DNA of 47,519 nt from Aquabacterium sp. (GTDB taxonomy: Bacteria > Pseudomonadota > Gammaproteobacteria > Burkholderiales > Burkholderiaceae_C), in NCBI RefSeq assembly GCF_021768455.1, contig NZ_JAIZVX010000010.1:1-47519 (forward strand). The letters are read 5' to 3'. Numbering within the stretch: position 1 is the first letter of the stretch; the number at the start of each line of letters is the position of its first letter. This document shows positions 1-11,481 of the stretch, piece by piece. The notes under the pieces were generated by a model. The model ran no database searches. It had not been told where the DNA came from and saw nothing but the letters and a program-made list of their open reading frames with translations. The translations under genes were made by a program, and so were the position numbers.

Positions 1-1
1 C

Positions 2-556
2 AGCCTGTGTGTGGGCGCCTCTGTGCTGCGCATCATCCACCTGCTGCTGTATCGACGAGCATCCCAGCGCGAGCATCCTGCGTGGCTGAGTAGCCTGGCC
101 ATCGTTTGCGGCCTGCACGGCATGGCCTGGGGCACCGCCGGGATGCTCATGCCCGTGCACGACCTGGCCGACCTGGGCCAGTGGCTGCTGCACCACCTCA
201 ACGACATCGTCAGCCAGGCCGCGTGGATGGGCGTGCTGCCCGCCACCCTGGCCCTTGCGCTGGGCCTCCTGGCGCGGCGCTTTCTGCCTCACCACATCTT
301 TGTCTTCATCCTGGGGCGCGGTTTCATCGTGACCGGCCTCGCCGTGGGCCTGGTGGGCGTGCTCAGCACCCTGGCCGAGCGCCTGCCCGGCAGCATCAGC
401 AGCGCCGAATGGGTGCTGGCGCACTGGCTGCTCGGCTTCGGAGAGGCCTTCAGCACCGGCATGCTGACCGCGATCTTCGTGGCCTTCAAGCCGCAGTGGA
501 TGCTGACCTACTCCGACGCTCGCTACCTGCCGCCGCCTGCACCACGGCAACCCTGA
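2..556 (+). CDS. CbiM-like integral membrane protein, 5' partial
   Basis: The reading frame is open from the first bases of the window, so the N-terminus is missing. The visible 180 or so residues are strongly hydrophobic, with about five membrane segments. The second half has RRFLPHHIFVFILGRGF, then GFGEAFSTGMLTAIFV and KPQWMLTYSDARYL near the C-terminus. This ending resembles the proteobacterial CbiM-like permease group (energy-coupling-factor type, COG3235-like), whose substrate is generally unassigned. I infer an inner-membrane protein; cobalt or other metal transport is possible but unsupported by neighbours, since no ATPase subunit is in view. It is followed by about 100 bases without a gene before the first diguanylate cyclase. 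Confidence 0.55.
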   Translation, partial: SLCVGASVLRIIHLLLYRRASQREHPAWLSSLAIVCGLHGMAWGTAGMLMPVHDLADLGQWLLHHLNDIVSQAAWMGVLPATLALALGLLARRFLPHHIFVFILGRGFIVTGLAVGLVGVLSTLAERLPGSISSAEWVLAHWLLGFGEAFSTGMLTAIFVAFKPQWMLTYSDARYLPPPAPRQP

Positions 557-654
557 GGCCGCCAACGGCCACCTCCGTGACATGCGCCACGCCGAGCCGG
601 TCAAGCATTCCCGGCAGGTCGCCGATAAGGTGAGGCAACCGGCGCCGTGATGCG

Positions 655-1866
655 ATGACCTCTCCTCCCTGGCTGACCTCCTTCCTCGCCCTCCTGCTTG
701 GCCGCAGTGCGCGGCGGCGGCGTCACGTCCTGTTCGTTCTGGCGACGGCCCAGCTCTACATGGTCAGCATGGTGGTCATCTTCCAGGGCATGGGCCACGG
801 GCTGATCCGCAAACCGGTCGCCCTCACCCTGCTGGCTTGCTGCGTGCTGGTATTCGGCGTCGTGTTCACCCTGGTGCGCAGCGGTTGGTCGGCCCGGCTG
901 GACGACCCGGTGCTCACTTTCCCTCATGCGCTGGCCTGCCAATTCCTGTGCGTGCTGGCCTACGTTCTGCTGGGGCGTGACGGGGCCGACATCATGATCC
1001 TGATGGGGCAGACCATCGTGGCCGCCATGTTCCGCCTGCGTCCGCACCAGATCCTCAAGCTCGGCCTGATCAGCGTGGGCATGCTGTGCGCTGCCGTGCT
1101 GCATGTGCGGCTCACGTCGCCCGACTCGCTGTCTCTTCTGGTCGCCAGCGTCCAGTTGCTGATGGGCGGATCAACCTTGCTGCTGCTCTCCCTGGTGGGC
1201 AAATGGGTGAGTGAAATCCGGGTGCACCTGGGGCGGCAGGCCGACACCCTCCAGCAGACCTTGACACGGCTGCAGCACATGGCGACCACCGACATGCTCA
1301 CCGAACTGCTCAACCGCAGGGTCACGGAAGAGCACCTCGGTCGGGAACTCAAAATGCACAGCCGACATGGGCAGCTCGTGTGCGTGGCCCTGATCGACAT
1401 CGACCACTTCAAGCGCATCAACGACCAGTTCGGCCACCACGCTGGCGACCTGGCCTTGCGCGCGCTGGCCGACCACGCTCGGGGCCAGGTCAGGCCGCCA
1501 GACAAGCTGGGGCGCTGGGGCGGTGAGGAGTTCCTGCTCATCCTGCCCGGCATGAACCTGGACGACGCGTTGGAAACCCTCGAGCGATTGCGCATCGGCA
1601 CCAATGCGATCCGGATCGATGCCCACCCGGACCTGCGGATTGCGCTGTCGGTGGGCCTGGCTGCAGCGCGCCCGGACGACACGCCCGAATCCCTGGTCGA
1701 CCGGGCCGATCAGGCGCTCTACCGGGCCAAACGGCTGGGGCGCAATCGCTGCGTGGTGGCTGGCGTGAGCGATTCGCCCTCGCCAGCCCCGTCACTGAGC
1801 GAACCTCGACATGAACTGGCACGACCTCCGTTCTGCGGCCCCCTGCCGGCAGGAGGGACTGCGTGA
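655..1866 (+). CDS. membrane-anchored diguanylate cyclase (GGDEF)
   Basis: Predicted to make cyclic di-GMP from two GTP at the inner membrane. The first 190 or so residues form about five or six hydrophobic segments, followed by a short linker helix and a complete GGDEF domain. The active-site loop is GGEEF at residues 289-293. An RPPD sequence five residues upstream matches the RxxD inhibitory I-site, so product inhibition is expected. The IDIDHFKRINDQFGH segment is the usual metal and substrate region. No recognisable sensor domain (PAS, CHASE) is visible; the membrane part is probably the sensor. Its stop codon overlaps the GTG start of the next gene, a close relative, so the two are co-transcribed. 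Confidence 0.9.
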   Translation: MTSPPWLTSFLALLLGRSARRRRHVLFVLATAQLYMVSMVVIFQGMGHGLIRKPVALTLLACCVLVFGVVFTLVRSGWSARLDDPVLTFPHALACQFLCVLAYVLLGRDGADIMILMGQTIVAAMFRLRPHQILKLGLISVGMLCAAVLHVRLTSPDSLSLLVASVQLLMGGSTLLLLSLVGKWVSEIRVHLGRQADTLQQTLTRLQHMATTDMLTELLNRRVTEEHLGRELKMHSRHGQLVCVALIDIDHFKRINDQFGHHAGDLALRALADHARGQVRPPDKLGRWGGEEFLLILPGMNLDDALETLERLRIGTNAIRIDAHPDLRIALSVGLAAARPDDTPESLVDRADQALYRAKRLGRNRCVVAGVSDSPSPAPSLSEPRHELARPPFCGPLPAGGTA

Positions 1867-3044
1867 AGCACGCCAAACGGCCCCAGCGTGAGTCGCCCGC
1901 GAGGCACACCTCCGTGCTGCTGGCACCCTTTCACCGCCTGGGCGATGCGGTGCTGGGCACTGACCGGGCCACCCGTGCCCGCACACGCGCCATCCTCCTC
2001 TGCGCCGTCATGTACGCCATCTGCTGCGCCGCCGCCTCGCTGTCGGCCGAGCTGGGCCTGATGCGCGCTTTTGCGCCCACCTTGCTCGAGGCCACCTGCG
2101 TGCCGGCCTACCTGGTCATCTACGCACTGGTGCGCAGCGGCCGCACCCAAAAACTGTCTGACCCGGCCTTGATGGTGCCGCAGAACGTCTTTGCCCTGCT
2201 GGCCATCGCCTTCGCCTACACCGCCGTGGGCCCGAACGACCGAGGCGCCGTGCTCGTCCTCATCGCCCTGGTCGTGGTTTTCGGCATGTACACCCACACC
2301 CCCCGACAATCGGCTGCCATCGGTGTGATGGCCATGCTCCTGTTGGGGGGCAGCATGGTCGTGCTCTCTCGCTGGGACCCGGTCTACTACCCGCCTGCCC
2401 GGGAACTCATCCGATTCGAACTCATGGCCGGCACCATGCCGGCCCTCATCCTGTCCGGCTTCCAGCTCGCCAGCTGGCGGACACGGCTGTCAACGCAGCG
2501 CCGCGAGCTGCAGGAGGCACTTGACCAGGTGCACCAGCTTGCCACCCGCGACGCCCTCACCGGACTGCTCAACCGCCGGGCCATGCAGGACCTGCTCGAC
2601 GAGCAGCTGCGCCGTTTCGAGCGCCATGGCGAACACTTCGCCCTGGCCTTGATCGACCTGGACCACTTCAAGCGCATCAACGACCAACACGGTCACCGCA
2701 CGGGAGACGATGCGCTCAAGGCCTTTGCACAAGCCGCCACCACCTGCTTGCGCGAGACCGATACCGTGGCCCGCTGGGGCGGTGAAGAATTCCTGGTGCT
2801 CATGCCACACACCGGCGCCCACAAGGCCACCACCGCCCTGCAACGGTTGCGCTCGATGCTGAGTGAAACGACCGTGGGGGCCACCGAGGCGGGCATCAGG
2901 CTGGGGTTTTCGTCTGGGGTGGCGGTGCACGAGGTGGCCACGCCCTTGACCCAGACCCTGGAGCGCGCCGACCGCGCCCTTTACCAGGCAAAAGAAGCGG
3001 GACGAGGCCGCGACGTCCGTGCGCCTTCGCTCAGGGCCGTCTGA
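1863..3044 (+). CDS. membrane-anchored diguanylate cyclase (GGDEF), tandem paralogue
   Basis: The second of two adjacent GGDEF proteins. The GTG start at 1863 overlaps the previous stop (GTGA). The N-terminal 190 or so residues contain about six hydrophobic segments, followed by a complete GGDEF domain with RWGGEEF and an upstream RETD that fits the RxxD I-site at the correct five-residue distance. Blocks such as LIDLDHFKRINDQHGH and LTGLLNRRAM align directly with the preceding protein, so the pair looks like an old tandem duplication whose membrane halves diverged more than the catalytic halves. Both copies keep catalytic and inhibitory residues, so neither looks degenerate. The signals sensed are unknown. 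Confidence 0.9.
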   Translation: MKHAKRPQRESPARHTSVLLAPFHRLGDAVLGTDRATRARTRAILLCAVMYAICCAAASLSAELGLMRAFAPTLLEATCVPAYLVIYALVRSGRTQKLSDPALMVPQNVFALLAIAFAYTAVGPNDRGAVLVLIALVVVFGMYTHTPRQSAAIGVMAMLLLGGSMVVLSRWDPVYYPPARELIRFELMAGTMPALILSGFQLASWRTRLSTQRRELQEALDQVHQLATRDALTGLLNRRAMQDLLDEQLRRFERHGEHFALALIDLDHFKRINDQHGHRTGDDALKAFAQAATTCLRETDTVARWGGEEFLVLMPHTGAHKATTALQRLRSMLSETTVGATEAGIRLGFSSGVAVHEVATPLTQTLERADRALYQAKEAGRGRDVRAPSLRAV

Positions 3045-3077
3045 CTTCGTGCCGCGGCGCGGGGATAATCACGCCCC

Positions 3078-4319
3078 ATGAACCCGCTGCTCTCCAAACT
3101 CCAGCCCTACCCCTTCGAGCGCCTGCGCAAGCTCACGGCCGGTGTGGTACCCAACGCCAGCCATCGCGCCATCAGCCTGGGCATCGGCGAACCCAAGCAC
3201 CCCACGCCCGCCTTCATCAAGGATGCGCTCACCGCCGCGCTCGATGGCTTGGCCGCCTACCCCGCCACCGCGGGCGAGCCCGCCCTGCGCGAAGCCTGCG
3301 CCGCCTGGGTCGAGCGCCGTTATGGCCTCAAGCTGGATGCCGCCACGCAGATCCTGCCGGTCAATGGCTCGCGCGAAGCCCTGTTCGCCCTGGCCCAAAC
3401 CGTCATCGACCCGACGCAGCACCTGGACGCCGGCGGCCCCGCCGTGGTCTGCCCCAACCCGTTCTACCAGATTTACGAAGGCGCGGCCCTGCTGGCCGGA
3501 GCCCGCGTGGTCTTCGCCAACTCCGACCCGGCGCGCAACTTCGCGGCCGACTGGGGCAGCATCCCCGAAGCGACCTGGGCGACCACCCAGCTGCTCTATG
3601 TCTGCTCGCCCGGCAACCCCACGGGCGCCGTGATGCCACTGAGCGAGTGGGCCAAGCTCTTCGAGCTGAGCGACCGCTTCGGCTTCGTCATCGCCTCCGA
3701 CGAGTGCTACTCCGAAATCTATTTCCGCGAAGGGGCCGACGCCGCGCCCCTGGGCGGCCTGGAAGCCGCCGCCAAACTGGGTCGCAGCGATTTCAAGAAC
3801 CTGATCGCACTGACCAGCCTGTCCAAGCGCTCCAACGTGCCGGGGCTGCGCTCGGGCTTCGTCATGGGCGACGCGGCCATCATGAAGGCCTTCCTGCTCT
3901 ACCGCACCTACCATGGCAGCGCCATGAGCGTGGCCGTGCAGCGCGCCAGCATCGCCGCCTGGAACGACGAGGCCCACGTGGTCGAGAACCGTGCGCTCTA
4001 CCGCCAGAAGTTCGAACGCGTCACCCCCCTCCTCGCCTCGGTGATGGACGTGGCCTTGCCGGATGCCAGCTTCTACCTCTGGGCCAAGGTGCCTGTGGGC
4101 GTGGCGGGCCAAAGCGGCCTGAGCGACGACGAATGGTTCACCCGCGAGCTCCTGGCTCAATACAATGTCGCCGTGTTGCCCGGCAGCTACCTGGCCCGTG
4201 AGGCCGGTGGCGTCAACCCGGGTGCGGGACGCATCCGCATGGCCCTGGTGGCCGGTGTCGACGAGTGCGTCGAAGCGGCCGAACGCATCAAGGCCTTCAT
4301 CCAATCCCTTTCTGTCTGA
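3078..4319 (+). CDS. dapC: succinyldiaminopimelate transaminase
   Basis: A fold-type I PLP aminotransferase of 413 residues. It is predicted to convert N-succinyl-2-amino-6-ketopimelate and glutamate to N-succinyl-LL-diaminopimelate in lysine and peptidoglycan (meso-DAP) synthesis. The PLP lysine is K250 in SLSKRSN, followed by VPGLRSGF, as in the DapC/aspartate aminotransferase group. [12 protein letters not shown] near the N-terminus and [12 protein letters not shown] in the middle are the usual substrate and cofactor motifs. Assignment to DapC rather than another class I aminotransferase rests on these motifs plus the dapD start 8 bases downstream and dapE nearby. Confidence 0.92.
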   Translation: MNPLLSKLQPYPFERLRKLTAGVVPNASHRAISLGIGEPKHPTPAFIKDALTAALDGLAAYPATAGEPALREACAAWVERRYGLKLDAATQILPVNGSREALFALAQTVIDPTQHLDAGGPAVVCPNPFYQIYEGAALLAGARVVFANSDPARNFAADWGSIPEATWATTQLLYVCSPGNPTGAVMPLSEWAKLFELSDRFGFVIASDECYSEIYFREGADAAPLGGLEAAAKLGRSDFKNLIALTSLSKRSNVPGLRSGFVMGDAAIMKAFLLYRTYHGSAMSVAVQRASIAAWNDEAHVVENRALYRQKFERVTPLLASVMDVALPDASFYLWAKVPVGVAGQSGLSDDEWFTRELLAQYNVAVLPGSYLAREAGGVNPGAGRIRMALVAGVDECVEAAERIKAFIQSLSV

Positions 4320-4327
4320 GAAGAAAC

Positions 4328-5152
4328 ATGACCCAAGCCCTGCAAACCGTGATCGACAACGCCTGGGAAGGCCGTGCCGAGCTGTCCGTGGCCAATGCGC
4401 CCGCCGAAGTGCGTGACGCCGTCAACCACATCATCGACCAGCTCGACACCGGCAAGCTGCGCGTCGCCGAGAAGATCAACGGTGCCTGGGAAACCCACCA
4501 GTGGATCAAGAAGGCCGTGCTGCTGAGCTTCCGCCTCAACGACAACGTGCCCATGGGCGACGGCCCCCTGCAGTTCTTCGACAAGGTCCCCAGCAAGTAC
4601 GGCTCGATGAGCGCCGAGCAGCTGCGCGCCACCGGTGTGCGCGTGGTGCCGCCGGCCGTGGCCCGCCGTGGCTCCTTCCAGGCCAAGAACGTGATCCTGA
4701 TGCCTTCCTACGTCAACATCGGCGCCTACGTCGATGAAGGCACCATGGTCGACACCTGGGCCACCGTGGGTTCGTGCGCCCAGATCGGCAAGAACGTCCA
4801 CCTGTCGGGCGGCGTGGGCATCGGCGGCGTGCTGGAGCCCCTGCAGGCCAACCCCACCATCATCGAAGACAACTGTTTCATCGGCGCCCGCTCGGAAGTG
4901 GTCGAAGGCGTGATCGTGGAAGAGAACTCGGTGATCTCGATGGGCGTGTACATCGGCCAGTCGACCAAGATCTACGACCGCGCCACCGGCGAAGTGTCGT
5001 ATGGCCGCATCCCCGCCGGTTCGGTGGTGGTGTCGGGCAACCTGCCTTCGGCCGATGGCAAGTACAGCCTCTACTGCGCCGTGATCGTCAAGCGCGTGGA
5101 CGCCCAGACGCGCTCCAAGACCAGCATCAACGACCTGCTGCGCGGCGCCTGA
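4328..5152 (+). CDS. dapD: tetrahydrodipicolinate N-succinyltransferase
   Basis: Transfers succinyl from succinyl-CoA to tetrahydrodipicolinate, the step before DapC. The protein has 274 residues, the usual length, if it starts at the ATG at 4328 ([16 protein letters not shown]); the frame is open further upstream but that part overlaps dapC and does not look like DapD. The central part is a left-handed beta helix of hexapeptide repeats (for example [20 protein letters not shown] and the GIGGVLEP region). The C-terminal [16 protein letters not shown] block is typical. It lies 8 bases after dapC and is probably translationally coupled to it. Confidence 0.96.
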   Translation: MTQALQTVIDNAWEGRAELSVANAPAEVRDAVNHIIDQLDTGKLRVAEKINGAWETHQWIKKAVLLSFRLNDNVPMGDGPLQFFDKVPSKYGSMSAEQLRATGVRVVPPAVARRGSFQAKNVILMPSYVNIGAYVDEGTMVDTWATVGSCAQIGKNVHLSGGVGIGGVLEPLQANPTIIEDNCFIGARSEVVEGVIVEENSVISMGVYIGQSTKIYDRATGEVSYGRIPAGSVVVSGNLPSADGKYSLYCAVIVKRVDAQTRSKTSINDLLRGA

Positions 5153-5209
5153 TTGGCCAGCGCCCGACGTGATCTGTCTGTTGGTTCGTAACGCCCGAGG
5201 AGGCACTTG

Positions 5210-6394
5210 ATGAGCGGTGGGAATCTGGAAAGGGTCTTGCGCCTGATGGCCGAGAAAAAGGCGTCCGACGTCTTCCTGTCTGCCAAGACACCCATCCTCA
5301 TCAAGATCCACGGGCAGATCATGCAGCTCACCGACCAGGTGCTGACGCCCTCACAGCCGCGTCAGCTTCTGTCGGAGCTGATCTCGTCAACCCAGATGGA
5401 AGAGCTGGACGAGACCGGCGAGCTGAACCTGGGGATCACCATCCCCGGGGTCGCCATCTTCCGCCTGAGCGCCTTCAAGCAACGCGGCTCGGTGGCGGCG
5501 GTGTTTCGCCACATCCCCACCGACATCCCGCCGCTCGAATCCCTGAATGTGCCCGACAGCCTCAGCCAGCTGGTGCTGGAGAAGCGCGGCCTGATCCTGC
5601 TGGCCGGTGCCACCGGTTCGGGCAAGAGCACCACCATCGCCTCGATGCTGGAGCACCGCAACCAGCGCATGACGGGGCACATCCTCACCATCGAAGACCC
5701 GCTGGAATTCCTGTTCTCCAACAAGAAGTCCATCGTGAACCAGCGGGAAGTGGGGCGCGACACCCAATCGCTGCAGGTCGGCCTGAAGAACGCCCTGCGC
5801 CAGGCCCCCGACTGCATCCTGATCGGTGAGATCCGCGACCGCGAAACCATGACGGCGGCGCTGTCGTACGCGCTCTCGGGCCACCTTGTGCTGTCGACCC
5901 TGCACGCCAACAACAGCTACCACGCGCTCGGCCGCATCCTGTCCTTCTACACGCCCGAAGCCCGCCCGGCCTTGCTGAGTGACCTGGCCTCGGGCCTCAA
6001 GGCCATCGTGTCCCAGCGCCTGCTGAAATCCACCAGCGGCGGGCGTGTGCCGGCCGTCGAGGTGCTGCTCAACACCCAGCTCGTGAGCGAGATGATCGAG
6101 CGCGGCGACTTCACCGGCGTCAAGGAGACGATCGAGAAGTCGATGGCCGAAGGCTCGCAGAGCTACGAGCAGGACATCGCCCGCCTCATCACCGAAGGCC
6201 TGGTCACCCGCGACGAGGGCCTGAGCCACGCCGACTCGCCCACCAACCTGATGTGGCGCCTGCAAAACGACGAAGGCAGGGCCAGCAAGCTGGCGGCCAA
6301 GGTCGAGGAGCAGGACGATGGCCCCTCCTTTACCGAGATCACGCTGGACGTCAACCACGACGAAGTCAGCGGTTTCTCGTCCACCCGTTTCTGA
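5210..6394 (+). CDS. PilT/PilU-family type IV pilus retraction ATPase (PilU-type)
   Basis: A secretion-type hexameric ATPase of 394 residues that powers pilus retraction at the inner membrane. Visible motifs are Walker A GATGSGKST, the Asp box TIEDPLEF, Walker B DCILIGEIRD and the His box STLHANN. The C-terminal SYEQDIARLITEG and HADSPTNL segments resemble PilU more than PilT. The ATG at 5210 is preferred over an in-frame TTG three bases earlier, because AGGAGG at 5198-5203 sits six bases before it. It stands between dapD and dapE, on the same strand, with a 12-base gap to dapE. Whether it is the cell's main PilU or an extra paralogue cannot be told from this window. Confidence 0.88.
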   Translation: MSGGNLERVLRLMAEKKASDVFLSAKTPILIKIHGQIMQLTDQVLTPSQPRQLLSELISSTQMEELDETGELNLGITIPGVAIFRLSAFKQRGSVAAVFRHIPTDIPPLESLNVPDSLSQLVLEKRGLILLAGATGSGKSTTIASMLEHRNQRMTGHILTIEDPLEFLFSNKKSIVNQREVGRDTQSLQVGLKNALRQAPDCILIGEIRDRETMTAALSYALSGHLVLSTLHANNSYHALGRILSFYTPEARPALLSDLASGLKAIVSQRLLKSTSGGRVPAVEVLLNTQLVSEMIERGDFTGVKETIEKSMAEGSQSYEQDIARLITEGLVTRDEGLSHADSPTNLMWRLQNDEGRASKLAAKVEEQDDGPSFTEITLDVNHDEVSGFSSTRF

Positions 6395-8442
<2,048 letters not shown>

Positions 8443-8465
8443 ACCGCGTCCAACCTGTTTCCGAC

Positions 8466-10457
8466 ATGATCGTCCTGAAAAACGTCTCCCTGCTGCGAGG
8501 CGTGAAACCCGTCCTGGACCAGGCCAACGCCACCATCCATCCCGGAGAAAAAGTCGGCCTGATCGGCCGCAACGGCGCGGGCAAGTCCTCGCTGTTCTCG
8601 CTGCTGGCCGGCCGCTTGCACCCCGATGCCGGCGACGTGGAATTCCCGCCCGCCTGGCTGCAACCCGGCGGCATGGCCGAGGTCGCGCAGAACATGCCCG
8701 AGACCGACGAGGACGCCACCGAATATGTCTTGCAGGGCGACACCCGCCTGATGAAGGCCAAGGCCGACCTGGCTGCCGCAGAGGCCGCCGACGACGGCAA
8801 CGCCATCGGCGAGGCCCACGCCAACCTGGCCGAAGCCGGCCACTTCGACGCCCCCGCCCGCGCCCAAGCCCTGCTGCTGGGCCTGGGCTTCACACTGGAA
8901 CAGGCCCTGGCGCCCGTCAACAGCTTCTCGGGCGGCTGGCGGATGCGCCTGCAACTGGCGCGCGCCCTGATGTGCCCGGCCAGCCTGTTGCTGCTGGACG
9001 AACCCACGAACCACCTGGACCTCGACGCACTCGTGTGGCTGGAAGCTTGGCTGCAACGCTACGAAGGCACGCTGATCATCATCAGCCACGACCGCGAATT
9101 CCTCGACGCCATCACCAAGGTCACCCTGCACCTCGACGACGGCAAGCTCACCCGCTACACCGGTGGCTACACGGCCTTCGAGTCCATGCGTGCAGAGCGC
9201 ATGAGCCAGCAGCAGGCGGCTTTCGCCAAGCAGCAGGACAAGATCGCCCACCTGAGCAAGTTCATCGCGCGCTTCAAGGCCCAGGCCAGCAAGGCCCGCC
9301 AGGCCCAAAGCCGCGTCAAGGCGCTGGAACGCATGGAAAAGCTGGCCCCGGTGCTCACCGCCAGCGACTTCCAGTTCAGCTTCCCCGAGCCCCAGAGCCT
9401 GCCCAACCCCATGCTCTCCCTCAAGGAGCTCGCCTGCGGCTACCACCGCGAAGGCGCTGCCCCCCTGACCATCGTCTCGGGCATCAACCGCTCGGTGTTG
9501 CCGGGCCAGCGCATTGGCATCCTCGGCGCCAACGGCCAGGGCAAGTCCACCGTGGTGAAGACGCTCTCTCGCATGAACAAGCTGGTCAGCGGCGAGATCA
9601 CCGAAGGCAAGGGCCTGAGCATCGGCTACTTCGCCCAGCAGGAACTCGACGTGCTGCGCCCGGACGAAGGTCCCATGCAGCACATGATTCGCCTGGCGCG
9701 CGAGGTCGGGCCCAACGCCCGTGAACAGGAGCTGCGGGACTTCCTCGGCCGCTTCCAGTTCAGCGGCGACATGGTCAACCAGCCCGTGCACCAGTTCAGC
9801 GGCGGCGAAAAAGCCCGACTGGTGCTGGCCCTGGTCGTGTGGCAGCGCCCCAACCTCCTGCTGCTCGACGAACCCACCAACCACCTCGACCTCACCACCC
9901 GCGAGGCCCTCAGCATGGCGCTCAACGAGTTCGAAGGCACCGTGATGCTGGTCAGCCACGACCGCGCGCTGCTGCGCGAAGTCTGCGACGAATTCTGGCT
10001 GGTGGCCAAAGGCGAGGTCAGCACCTTCGATGGCGACCTGGACGATTACCAGAAGTACCTTGCCGACGTCGCCCGCGAAGCCGCCCAGGCCGCGAAAGCG
10101 GCCCGCAGCGCCGATCGTGGCACGAGCCCTTCGGTGACGACCGAAACCCAGCCAGCCAGTGAACCCGCAGTGTTCAACAGCAAGGGCAAGGAGGACCGCA
10201 AGGCCCAGGCCGCGGCCCGTCAGAAGCTCAACGAACAGCTGCGCCCGCTCAAGGCCGAACTGAAGAAGGTCGACGAGCGCATGAGCAAGGCCCATGAAGA
10301 GCACGCCAAGCTCACCCAGTCTCTGGGCTCCATCAGCATTGGCCCCTCCGAAAGGGCGGACCAGGGCAAGCGCCTCAAGGCCCTGGACGACGAGATCGCC
10401 GAGCTCGAAGCCCGATGGCTGGAGCTGAGCGAAGCCATCGAGCAGATCGGCGCCTGA
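8466..10457 (+). CDS. ABC-F family ATPase, YheS/Uup-like
   Basis: A soluble duplicated ABC ATPase of 663 residues without membrane segments, as in ABC-F proteins that act on the ribosome. The first domain has Walker A GRNGAGKSS, signature SFSGGWRMR and Walker B LLLDEPTNHLDL. A linker rich in Lys, Gln and Arg follows (about residues 235-300). The second domain has GANGQGKST, FSGGEKARL and LLLDEPTNHLDL. A charged C-terminal tail of about 120 residues (from about 540) is predicted to form coiled coil. This order and length fit YheS best, with Uup as the alternative. A resistance role is not suggested by anything visible. Confidence 0.9.
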   Translation: MIVLKNVSLLRGVKPVLDQANATIHPGEKVGLIGRNGAGKSSLFSLLAGRLHPDAGDVEFPPAWLQPGGMAEVAQNMPETDEDATEYVLQGDTRLMKAKADLAAAEAADDGNAIGEAHANLAEAGHFDAPARAQALLLGLGFTLEQALAPVNSFSGGWRMRLQLARALMCPASLLLLDEPTNHLDLDALVWLEAWLQRYEGTLIIISHDREFLDAITKVTLHLDDGKLTRYTGGYTAFESMRAERMSQQQAAFAKQQDKIAHLSKFIARFKAQASKARQAQSRVKALERMEKLAPVLTASDFQFSFPEPQSLPNPMLSLKELACGYHREGAAPLTIVSGINRSVLPGQRIGILGANGQGKSTVVKTLSRMNKLVSGEITEGKGLSIGYFAQQELDVLRPDEGPMQHMIRLAREVGPNAREQELRDFLGRFQFSGDMVNQPVHQFSGGEKARLVLALVVWQRPNLLLLDEPTNHLDLTTREALSMALNEFEGTVMLVSHDRALLREVCDEFWLVAKGEVSTFDGDLDDYQKYLADVAREAAQAAKAARSADRGTSPSVTTETQPASEPAVFNSKGKEDRKAQAAARQKLNEQLRPLKAELKKVDERMSKAHEEHAKLTQSLGSISIGPSERADQGKRLKALDDEIAELEARWLELSEAIEQIGA

Positions 10458-10460
10458 CGC

Positions 10461-10961
10461 ATGACCTCACCCGCTGGCGCACCGTCATCGCCCCCGGCTG
10501 TCGCCAGCGAGGCCCAGGCCGATTTCCTCGCGCTGGACCAGCAACTCTGCTTCGCCCTGCATGCCAGCTCCCTGGCCATGACCAAGGCCTACAAACCCCT
10601 GCTGGCGCCTTTGGGCCTGACCTACCCCCAGTACCTCGTGATGCTGGTGCTCTGGGAGCAGGACGGCCGCACCGTGCTGGAGCTGGGCCAGGCCCTCCAC
10701 CTGGATTCCGGCACGCTCACGCCCCTGCTCAAGCGCATGGCCACCAGCGGCTGGTTGAGCCGGCACCGCGATCCCGAGGACGAGCGACGCGTTCGCATTC
10801 AGCTCACCGAAGCAGGCCAGCGCCTGCGCGACGACGCCAAGGCGGTGCCCGTCGCCATGGCCTGCCAACTTGGCATGGGCGAAGCCGAATTCACCCAACT
10901 GCGCCAGACCTTGCTCGGCCTGCAGGCACGCCTCCAGTCCCCTCCCAAACCAAAGGCCTGA
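10461..10961 (+). CDS. ohrR: organic-peroxide-sensing MarR-family repressor
   Basis: A winged-helix MarR-family regulator of 166 residues. A conserved reactive cysteine lies near the N-terminus (C30 in DQQLCFALH) and a second at C135 (MACQLG). The 105-residue spacing equals that of the two redox cysteines I recall for 2-Cys OhrR of Xanthomonas (C22 and C127). Oxidation by organic hydroperoxides would release it from DNA. The recognition helix lies in HLDSGTLTPLLKRM and the wing in RDPEDERRV. The gene sits 97 bases upstream of ohr, and a palindromic site lies between them. It begins three bases after the ABC-F stop, so it may also be read from upstream. Confidence 0.93.
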   Translation: MTSPAGAPSSPPAVASEAQADFLALDQQLCFALHASSLAMTKAYKPLLAPLGLTYPQYLVMLVLWEQDGRTVLELGQALHLDSGTLTPLLKRMATSGWLSRHRDPEDERRVRIQLTEAGQRLRDDAKAVPVAMACQLGMGEAEFTQLRQTLLGLQARLQSPPKPKA

Positions 10962-11010
10962 TCCCGACATGGGCTTGAGGCCCGCTCGAACGCCTGCGAC
11001 CTGCTTCCCA

Positions 11011-11050
11011 GATAATTCAATTGCGCGCAATGAAATAGCGCAAAATAAAG
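11011..11050 (+). promoter_or_regulatory. probable OhrR operator and ohr promoter region
   Basis: A perfect 12-base palindrome, ATTGCGCGCAAT at 11020-11031, stands in an AT-rich patch inside otherwise GC-rich DNA. It is 28 bases before the ohr start and within the ohrR-ohr gap. The flanking TT and AA at 11017-11018 and 11033-11034 extend the symmetry with mismatches. Known OhrR sites are AT-rich inverted repeats of similar length. A half-site-like GCGCAAAAT follows at 11038-11046. I infer that OhrR binding here blocks ohr transcription. Confidence 0.7.
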
Positions 11051-11058
11051 GAAGCACC

Positions 11059-11481
11059 ATGGCACTCGATCAAGTCCTCTACGTGGCCCACGCCACCTCC
11101 ACCGGCGGCCGCGATGGCCGCGCCACCTCCGACGACGCCAAGCTCGACGTCGCACTGGCCCGCCCGAAAGAACTGGGCGGACAAGGCCAGGGCACCAACC
11201 CCGAGCAACTCTTTGCCGCCGGCTACTCGGCCTGCTTCCTGGGTGCCATGGGCTTTGTGGCCGGACAACAGAAAAAGCTGCTGCCCGCGGGCACCCAGGT
11301 CGCCGCCGACGTCGGCATTGGCCCCCTGCCCACTGGCTTCGGCATCGAAGTCACGCTGAACATCACCCTGCCGGGCATGCCAGCTGAGGAAGCGCAGGCT
11401 CTGGTGGACGCAGCCCACATCGTCTGCCCTTACTCCAACGCCACCCGAGGCAACATCGACGTCACCCTGAAGCTGGTGTGA
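11059..11481 (+). CDS. ohr: organic hydroperoxide resistance peroxiredoxin
   Basis: An OsmC/Ohr-family thiol peroxidase of 140 residues that reduces organic hydroperoxides in the cytoplasm. The two catalytic cysteines are C59 in GYSACFLGAM and C123 in HIVCPYSNATRGN; R18 in STGGRDGR is the expected partner arginine. Length and motifs match Ohr rather than OsmC. The ATG at 11059 follows AAGGAAG at a good ribosome-binding distance. Expression should be induced by organic peroxides through the OhrR site just upstream. Confidence 0.96.
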   Translation: MALDQVLYVAHATSTGGRDGRATSDDAKLDVALARPKELGGQGQGTNPEQLFAAGYSACFLGAMGFVAGQQKKLLPAGTQVAADVGIGPLPTGFGIEVTLNITLPGMPAEEAQALVDAAHIVCPYSNATRGNIDVTLKLV

